A program made the translations under genes and the position numbers. From the NCBI RefSeq assembly GCF_030160115.1, contig NZ_BSNS01000007.1:124001-188000 (forward strand): a stretch of 64,000 nucleotides of DNA, written 5' to 3'. Below the pieces are notes generated by a model. That model searched no databases. It had not been told where the DNA came from and saw only the letters and a list, made by a program, of their open reading frames with translations. The stretch's first letter is position 1. Every line of letters starts with the position of its first letter. Positions 58,582-64,000 of the stretch are shown in pieces. The DNA comes from Devosia nitrariae. Lineage in GTDB: Bacteria > Pseudomonadota > Alphaproteobacteria > Rhizobiales > Devosiaceae.

Positions 58582-60537
58582 ATGAGTGCAGAGCCCGCAT
58601 CACCGATCGAGCTTGCAAGGACCGACGAATTCGATCTGGGCGGGACGCGGGTGCAACCGTCGTCCTGCGAGATTTCGAATGCCGGCGAGACCCTCTCTCT
58701 GGAGCCGAGGGTCATGCAGGTGCTGGTGTACCTCGCGCAGCGGCGCGGTGAGACGGTGACCCGCGACGACCTGATCGCCGGGTGCTGGCGCGGGGTCGTT
58801 GTCGGCGAGGACGCGATCCAGCGCTGCATCGGGCGCCTGCGAAAAACCGCCGCGACCGTCGGGGGCTTCGAGATACAGACCCTCAACCGGCTCGGCTATC
58901 GATTGCGCGAGGTGTCAACGCCTCGAGATCCCCCCGATGCGTCTCCTACCCCCAAGGCCGACGCGGCGCCGGCGATCGTGGTTCCCGATACCCACGTGCC
59001 GCTCGCGCATGCTTCGACGTCGAGCTCCGCCTTGACCGTCGGACCGTTCGTGCTCGACGCGCAGCGCGTTCTGCTGCAACGGGACGGCAAGGAAGTCGTC
59101 GTCGGGGGCAAGGGCCTTGCCCTCTTCGAAGTGCTGATGGAGGCTGCCGGCGGCATCGTCAAGCGAGAGACCCTGATGGAGAGGGCCTGGCCCGGTGTCA
59201 TCGTCGAGGAAAGCAACCTGACCGTGCAGATCGCGGCCCTACGCAAGGCGCTCGGCACCCAGCCGGACGGTCAGGAGTGGATCGCGACCGTGCCGCGGGT
59301 CGGCTATCGGCTGACGCGCCCGTCAGAGATACAGGCCGGTTCCTTTGACGGCAGGCCATCGATCGCCGTCCTCCCCTTTACAAATTTCAGCGATGACCCG
59401 CAGCAAGGATATTTTGCCGACGGCATGGTCGAGGACCTGATCACCGCGCTCTCGCGCTTCAGAACTTTTGCAGTGGTCGCGCGCAACTCCTCCTTCGTCT
59501 ACAAGGACCGCACCTACGACGTACGCGACGCGGCCAGAGCCCTTGGTGTGCGCTACGCGCTCGAAGGCAGCGTGCGACGCGCCGGCCGGACGGTCCGCGT
59601 CACCGGCCAGCTGATCGATGCGGAAAGCGGCGCGCATATCTGGGCGGAAAAGTTCGATGGGCTGCTCGACGATGTCTTCGATTTCGAGGACGCGATCACC
59701 GAGAGCGTCGTCGGTGCGATCGAGCCGCAAATCCGCAGGGCCGAGATCGAGCGCGCGCGCCGCAAGCGCCCCGAGAGTCTAGATGCCTACGATCTCTATC
59801 TGCAGGCGCTGCCGCTGATTTCGAGCGTCGAGGCGCACAACTACAGTGAGGCCATTGTGCTGCTCGAGCGTGCCATCGCGCTCGATCCCGGCTTTGCATC
59901 AGCGCTCGCGCACGCCTCCTGGGCGCATGCCAAGCGCCTCGGCAGCGGCAAGGCGGCCCCGCCCGGCGTCGACGACGCGGCCGAGTGCATCGCGCTCTCG
60001 CGCCGTGCCCTTGCAGCCGACAGCAACGACGCCACGGTCCTGGCGATCGCCGGCCTCCATCTTATGGACGTCGAGCCGGATCGCGGATACGGCATCGTCA
60101 TGCGCGCCTTTGAACTCAACCCCAACAGCTTCCTCGTTGCCAACTTTTCCGGCTTTGCCAATCGGCGCCATGGCAATTTCGACGACGCCATCGCCTGCCA
60201 TTTGCGCGCCCTTCGCTTCCTGCCCGGAGCGCCGGAAGTGATCTGGTGCCTGACCGCCATAGGAGAAGCCCATCTCTCGGCCGGCCGCTTCGAGGAGGCC
60301 CTCATCTGGGCCCTGCGCGCCCACGACATCTACAATCGCCTGGAATGGACGCAGACCGTGCTGGCGGCCGCCTACGCCCATCTCGACCGGCTGGATGAGG
60401 CACGCGATGCATTGCAGATCGTGACGGCCGCGCGGCCGGGTCTGACGATTGCAAAGTTCTTTGGCAACAAGAGCCCCGGACCCCACGACGGCTTCATGGC
60501 CGAAGGCCTGGCCAAGGCCGGGATTCCTCGGGGCTAG
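58582..60537 (+). CDS. Regulator with two winged-helix DNA-binding domains, TolB-like and TPR regions
   Basis: A 651-residue protein with two OmpR-type winged helices. The first spans residues 14-110 (LEPRVMQVLVYLAQRRGETV, ending LNRLGYRLRE), the second 150-250 (FEVLMEAAGGIVKRETLMER, ending VPRVGYRLTRP). Residues 258-380 resemble the TolB-like domain of CadC/adenylate-cyclase-like regulators (SIAVLPFTNFSDDP, then YALEGSVRRAGRTVRVTGQL). TPR-type helices fill 395-640. There is no transmembrane helix. Having two DNA-binding domains is unusual. It is divergent from the TTC38-like gene, its probable target. Confidence 0.88.
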   Translation: MSAEPASPIELARTDEFDLGGTRVQPSSCEISNAGETLSLEPRVMQVLVYLAQRRGETVTRDDLIAGCWRGVVVGEDAIQRCIGRLRKTAATVGGFEIQTLNRLGYRLREVSTPRDPPDASPTPKADAAPAIVVPDTHVPLAHASTSSSALTVGPFVLDAQRVLLQRDGKEVVVGGKGLALFEVLMEAAGGIVKRETLMERAWPGVIVEESNLTVQIAALRKALGTQPDGQEWIATVPRVGYRLTRPSEIQAGSFDGRPSIAVLPFTNFSDDPQQGYFADGMVEDLITALSRFRTFAVVARNSSFVYKDRTYDVRDAARALGVRYALEGSVRRAGRTVRVTGQLIDAESGAHIWAEKFDGLLDDVFDFEDAITESVVGAIEPQIRRAEIERARRKRPESLDAYDLYLQALPLISSVEAHNYSEAIVLLERAIALDPGFASALAHASWAHAKRLGSGKAAPPGVDDAAECIALSRRALAADSNDATVLAIAGLHLMDVEPDRGYGIVMRAFELNPNSFLVANFSGFANRRHGNFDDAIACHLRALRFLPGAPEVIWCLTAIGEAHLSAGRFEEALIWALRAHDIYNRLEWTQTVLAAAYAHLDRLDEARDALQIVTAARPGLTIAKFFGNKSPGPHDGFMAEGLAKAGIPRG

Positions 60538-60651
60538 ATGTGGGCGCGCTCTAGGGGGTGACCCTTGGGTACAACACAACCACGGAGTCATTCCCGCGAA
60601 AAAAGCGCATTCGCGCTCATGTGTCCAAGGATGGATCCCGCGAATGCGGAA

Positions 60652-60781
60652 GGCCCCCTCACCTGCCGGCTTCGCCGTCGACCTCTCCCCCCAGGGAGAG
60701 GTGAAGTGGGCACTGGGCCGGCCTCCGCAACACCTCTCCCTCTGGGGGAGAGGTCGGCCCGCAGGGCCGGGTGAGGGGGCC
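60652..60781. repeat. Nested palindromic extragenic element
   Basis: GGCCCCCTCACC at 60652-60663 pairs with GGTGAGGGGGCC at 60770-60781. Two inner hairpins, ACCTCTCCC / GGGAGAGGT (60681-60702) and CACCTCTCC / GGAGAGGT (60731-60754), lie inside. This is a common mosaic repeat type in Hyphomicrobiales. The rest of 60538-60976 shows no gene. Confidence 0.75.
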
Positions 60782-60976
60782 TTTCGCGGGACGACACACT
60801 GTGGGTGGTGGGGCCCGCTCTACCCAGCGCTTTCACATGATTTCCGAACTTCTTTAGCACCGGCTAAGGACCCGAACCGGCAGTCCGGACAATAGGTGCG
60901 GCTCCCTGCTCGGTCTCTCCTTGCGCTCAGCCAATCTCGCGAGTGCCGTCGACCGAGCGCAACTCGGAGACATAAA

Positions 60977-61267
60977 ATGACTAAGCGCACCCTCATTGCC
61001 CGGGCGATCAACCTCGCTGCAGGCAGCACTCTTGTTGCGTCAATGGCCGCCGCAATGACCACGACCGCTGCGGCGCAGGCCGACGCCCACTCCAGCCAGG
61101 ACATCTGCGTCAGGGGCTCGGTCACGGTCCCGCACGCCTGCCCGTCGACGATCGATCCTGCGTTGGCATCGAGTGATGAGTTCATGCCGATCCACACGGA
61201 CAACCCGAAGGAGGACTCGGTAGGGGCCATCTACTGGCTATCGGCGCGACCATCCTCGGCTCTGTGA
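60977..61267 (+). CDS. Small secreted hypothetical protein
   Basis: A 96-residue protein. A long signal peptide (INLAAGSTLVASMAAAMTTT, cleaved near AAAQA) is followed by a short mature part with two cysteines in DICVRGSVTVPHACPSTID. No family recognised. GGAG lies eight bases before the ATG at 60977, which supports a real gene. It ends near a dispersed hairpin. Confidence 0.6.
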   Translation: MTKRTLIARAINLAAGSTLVASMAAAMTTTAAAQADAHSSQDICVRGSVTVPHACPSTIDPALASSDEFMPIHTDNPKEDSVGAIYWLSARPSSAL

Positions 61268-61305
61268 CTGCGCAGAAGAAAACGCGACGGTTCGATAGCC
61301 TGGAG

Positions 61306-61334
61306 TTCCCGTTCTGACATCGTCAGAACGGGAA
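61306..61334. repeat. Dispersed hairpin, possible bidirectional terminator
   Basis: A 13-bp perfect stem (TTCCCGTTCTGAC / GTCAGAACGGGAA, three-base loop) lies between the converging small secreted protein gene and the GH15 gene, nine bases from the latter's stop. It belongs to the same family as 41252-41276 and 43624-43647. Confidence 0.75.
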
Positions 61335-61342
61335 AGCCGGCG

Positions 61343-63172
61343 CTAAGGTTGTTCTTCGGCAGCAGCTCTGCCGGCGCGTTGCTCGGCCGGACCTCGCGCC
61401 GAGATAAGGTTCGTGGCCGAGTTCACCAGGCCGACATGCGAGAAGGCCTGCGGAAAATTGCCGAGTTGCCGGCCGGTGTGAGGATCGTATTCTTCGGCAA
61501 GCAATCCGAGATCATTGCGGATTGAGAGGAGACGTTCGAACAGCGCCTCGGCTTCGTCGATACGGCCGATCATCGTCAGCGCATCGACGAGCCAGAAACT
61601 GCAGACGAGAAAGGTCCCCTCGCTCCCGCTGACGCCGTCCGGCGCATGCTCTGGCCGATAGCGTAGAACCAGCCCGCCCTCCACCAGGTCGCGCTGGATG
61701 GCCTCGACGGTCGCTATGACGCGCGGATCGTCCGGGGGGAGGAACCCGACCGACGGAATGAGCAGGAGCGACGCATCGAGAGCGTCTCCCCCATAATACT
61801 GCACAAAGCTGCCTCGCTTCTCGTTCCAGCCATTGGCCAGAATGTCGTCGCGGATCTCGCCGCGCACCTTGTGCCAACGATCGACAGGGCCCGACAAGCC
61901 ATAGTCTTCGACAGCCTTGACGCCGCGGTCGAAAGCAACCCAGGCCATGACGCGCGAATAAGTGAAGTGGCGGCGCCCCCCGCGCATTTCCCAGATGCCG
62001 TCGTCAGGTTCGCGCCACTGCTTCTCGAGATCGTCGAGCAGGACCTTCTGGAACCCCCAGCTCGCCTCCGACGGTTCGAGCATGAACTTGCGCCCGACAT
62101 GCAGGGCATCCATCATCTCGCCATAGACGTCGAGCTGCAGTTGATCGTAGGCGGCGTTTCCGACGCGGACCGGCAACGAGCCTTCGTATCCGGCCAGCCA
62201 TGGCAGCTCGATCTCGGTCAGTCGCCGCTCCCCCGCGAGGCCAAACATGATCTGGAGCTGTTTCGGATGGATGGCGGCGGCTCGCAACAGCCATTCGCGC
62301 CAGGCCTTCGCCTCGTCACGATAGCCGGAGGTCAGCAGCGCCAGCAGCGTGAGGGTGGCGTCGCGTATCCAGCAATACCGGTAATCCCAGTTGCGTACAC
62401 CCCCGATCTCTTCGGGAAGCGAGGTCGTTGCCGCTGCGACGATGCCACCGGTCGGCGCGAAGGTGAGCGCTTTGAGCGTCACCAGCGAACGCACGACAGC
62501 TTCCCGCCACGGGTGGTCCTTCTTGCCGGCAAAGGAGCAATCGTCGGACCATTTCCGCCACCGCTTCTCGGTCTCATTGAGCCGCCGGGCTGGATCCCAG
62601 CGGACGGTCGGCGGCCGGTGCGAGGGATGCCACGTCATGGCGAATGGCACCTGCGCCCCGGCTCCGACACTGAAGGTCGCGAAGGTGCGCATGTCCCTGC
62701 CCTTCAGCTCCACCGGCGTGCGCAGCTCCACCGCGTCCGGTCCTGCTACAGCCTGCAGTCCATAATCCGTGCGGCGCACCCAGGGCACCGTTCGCCCGTA
62801 GTCGAAGCGCAGGACAAACTCCATGTTCATTTCGACGTTCCCCCTGTCACCGCGCACGATGCGCACTACGTCGACGTGCTCCTCGTCTTCGGCAAGCGGC
62901 ATGAAATCGATCAGCGTGACGGCGCCTGTCGCTGTTTCGAACGTCGTTTCGAGAATAGTGGTGCCCGGGCGGTAGCGGCGGGAAACGCGCGACGCTTTCT
63001 CCTTTGGGGTGATGAGCCAGCACCCATTTTCTTTCGAGCCGAGGAGCGCCGCAAAACACGCATCGGAGTCGAACCTTGGCAGGCAGAGCCAGTCGATCGA
63101 CCCGTCGCGGGCGACGAGCGCGCAGGACAGCATGTTGCCGATAAAGCCATAGTCCTCGATCGGGCGGCTCAT
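61343..63172 (-). CDS. Glycoside hydrolase family 15 protein (glucoamylase/trehalase-like)
   Basis: A 609-residue cytoplasmic protein typical of bacterial GH15 in length. It opens PIEDYGFIGNMLSCALVARD, then GSIDWLCLPRFDSDACFAAL, and carries the family signature VRNWDYRYCWIRDATLTLLA. It closes with GNFPQAFSHVGLVNSATNL. The catalytic acids should lie in the alpha/alpha-barrel; I did not assign them individually. Family members cleave trehalose, starch-type glucans or related alpha-glucosides. It follows an SDR gene on the same strand by 128 bp. Confidence 0.93.
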   Translation of the reverse strand: MSRPIEDYGFIGNMLSCALVARDGSIDWLCLPRFDSDACFAALLGSKENGCWLITPKEKASRVSRRYRPGTTILETTFETATGAVTLIDFMPLAEDEEHVDVVRIVRGDRGNVEMNMEFVLRFDYGRTVPWVRRTDYGLQAVAGPDAVELRTPVELKGRDMRTFATFSVGAGAQVPFAMTWHPSHRPPTVRWDPARRLNETEKRWRKWSDDCSFAGKKDHPWREAVVRSLVTLKALTFAPTGGIVAAATTSLPEEIGGVRNWDYRYCWIRDATLTLLALLTSGYRDEAKAWREWLLRAAAIHPKQLQIMFGLAGERRLTEIELPWLAGYEGSLPVRVGNAAYDQLQLDVYGEMMDALHVGRKFMLEPSEASWGFQKVLLDDLEKQWREPDDGIWEMRGGRRHFTYSRVMAWVAFDRGVKAVEDYGLSGPVDRWHKVRGEIRDDILANGWNEKRGSFVQYYGGDALDASLLLIPSVGFLPPDDPRVIATVEAIQRDLVEGGLVLRYRPEHAPDGVSGSEGTFLVCSFWLVDALTMIGRIDEAEALFERLLSIRNDLGLLAEEYDPHTGRQLGNFPQAFSHVGLVNSATNLISARGPAEQRAGRAAAEEQP

Positions 63173-63300
63173 GCCATTATCCTCCGGATCTGCTGGGGTG
63201 GGCCGACGTCGGAATACCCCTTCGCGCGGCCAGTGTCATGCGCAGGCGACGAGGCTGTCCATCGCTCATCCGATCCTCGCGTTGTTGGTATGAAACGCCG

Positions 63301-64000
63301 TCACCCGCCATGGGCGAAGTCGGCGAAATCGGTCATGCCGCCGTCGACAAAGAGCGTCGTACCGGTGGCGTAGCTGGCAAAATCCGAGGCGAGCACAGCC
63401 ACCATCCGCGCGATCTCGTCAGGTTCCGCGAGCCGGCCCATCGGGATCTTCCTCTTCAGGTCCGCCAACCCGGCCGGGTCGCTCCACACATTGCGGTTGA
63501 TCGGCGTCTTGACCGCTCCGGGTGCCAGGGCGAGCACGCGCACGCCATAGGGTGCCGCCTCCTGCGCCAGGGTCTTGGTCAGCATCGAAACCGCAGCTTT
63601 CGACGCTGTGTAGGCGCTGAACCCGCCCCATGGGATCCTCTCGTGAACCGACGACATGTTCACGATCACCCCGGCCCGCTGCGCCACCATCTGCCCCAGC
63701 GCTGCGCGTGAGCAGAAAAACGTGCCGAGGAGATTGACGTCGATGACCTTGCGCCAGGCCTCGACGTCTGCCTCCCAACCCAGGGCGGCGTGGCCGTCGA
63801 TGCCGGCGTTGTTCACCAGCACGTCGATGCCGCCCCAGTCCTGCTTCATCCGCGCCACCATGCTGGAGACCTGACCCGCGTCCGAAATATTGGCATGAAT
63901 GGCGAATGACCGCCTGCCCTTGGCGCGGATTGCGGCGGCCACTGCTTCCGCCGCTTCGGCCTCGTCCACATAATTCACGACCACATCGGCGCCTGCATCG
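63301..64000 (-). CDS. Short-chain dehydrogenase/reductase (5' end outside window)
   Basis: The C-terminal 232 residues of a classical SDR. VLVNNAGIDG, the catalytic Ser in NMSSVHERIP, and Tyr-x3-Lys in YTASKAAVSMLTK are present. The end ATGTTLFVDGGMTDF is that of glucose-1-dehydrogenase-like enzymes. The reading frame continues through the window edge; the TGxxxGxG nucleotide motif is therefore not visible. It may be co-transcribed with the GH15 gene, which would fit sugar oxidation, but this is inference. Confidence 0.9.
   Translation of the reverse strand, partial: DAGADVVVNYVDEAEAAEAVAAAIRAKGRRSFAIHANISDAGQVSSMVARMKQDWGGIDVLVNNAGIDGHAALGWEADVEAWRKVIDVNLLGTFFCSRAALGQMVAQRAGVIVNMSSVHERIPWGGFSAYTASKAAVSMLTKTLAQEAAPYGVRVLALAPGAVKTPINRNVWSDPAGLADLKRKIPMGRLAEPDEIARMVAVLASDFASYATGTTLFVDGGMTDFADFAHGG

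Noticed and set aside
61871-63373. 500-codon plus-strand open frame opposite the GH15 gene
   Set aside because: Shadow of a strongly recognisable GH15 gene; no motif or start signal.
1-64000. tRNA, rRNA or riboswitch genes
   Set aside because: I scanned intergenic regions for tRNA-like arms and known riboswitch-like patterns by eye and found nothing convincing; a covariance-model search would be needed to exclude them.

Overview
The window is GC-rich DNA from a bacterial chromosome, most likely an alphaproteobacterium of the order Hyphomicrobiales (the Devosia-Pelagibacterium area is my best guess). The case rests on many ABC/TTT uptake systems, FabV, a DUF1127 protein, and several families of dispersed intergenic hairpins of the kind common in that order. 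I found no rRNA, tRNA, CRISPR array, transposase or integrase. Taxonomy is inference.

Region 1 (1-15.6 kb) is transport. It holds a tctCBA tripartite carboxylate transporter, an SsuABC-type importer behind a sorbosone-dehydrogenase-like gene, an ABC exporter-type protein, a small AraC/VOC pair, and a complete sugar or AI-2-type ABC importer. A frameshifted partial duplicate of the importer's binding-protein gene follows.

Region 2 (15.6-24.2 kb) is an accessory island. It has DUF2971 and DUF4238 genes, a hybrid histidine kinase with receiver and HPt domains, and an unusual CHAT-protease/receiver fusion. After these come a DUF6978 plus DUF1828/DUF1829 pair, a PD-(D/E)XK-like gene, and several gene remnants.

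Region 3 (24.2-30.9 kb) holds small regulator/enzyme pairs: TetR with a membrane protein, AraC, a RibD-like reductase, CsbD, two alpha/beta hydrolases, and a CGNR zinc-finger regulator with a perfect 20-bp palindrome beside its start.

Region 4 (30.9-37.5 kb) is the most striking part: a compact four-gene azole-type RiPP (TOMM) cluster. A 433-residue precursor has a nitrile-hydratase-like leader and a giant Gly/Thr/Ser/Ala/Cys core with three 58-residue repeats. Behind it come a fused leader-binding/YcaO cyclodehydratase, a SagB-type dehydrogenase and an S41 protease, tightly packed. No transporter gene is present.

Region 5 (37.8-47 kb) has a phosphotransferase, a membrane protein, a DUF2161 protein, and a cell-envelope redox cluster. 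That cluster comprises a Tat-exported FAD protein, a cell-surface-type protein, a diheme cytochrome c, a small secreted protein, and a CHRD protein split by a Pro/Glu-rich tandem repeat. The genes are separated by hairpin elements.

Region 6 (47-64 kb) has an EamA/MocR divergent pair, GFA, FabV and DUF4037 genes, an antitoxin/PIN toxin pair, an MFS pump and a GNAT enzyme. It continues with a secreted protein, a DUF1127/TTC38 operon with a duplicated 5' end, and a divergent regulator with two winged-helix DNA-binding domains plus TPRs. It ends with a small secreted protein, a GH15 glucanase and a truncated SDR gene at the window edge.
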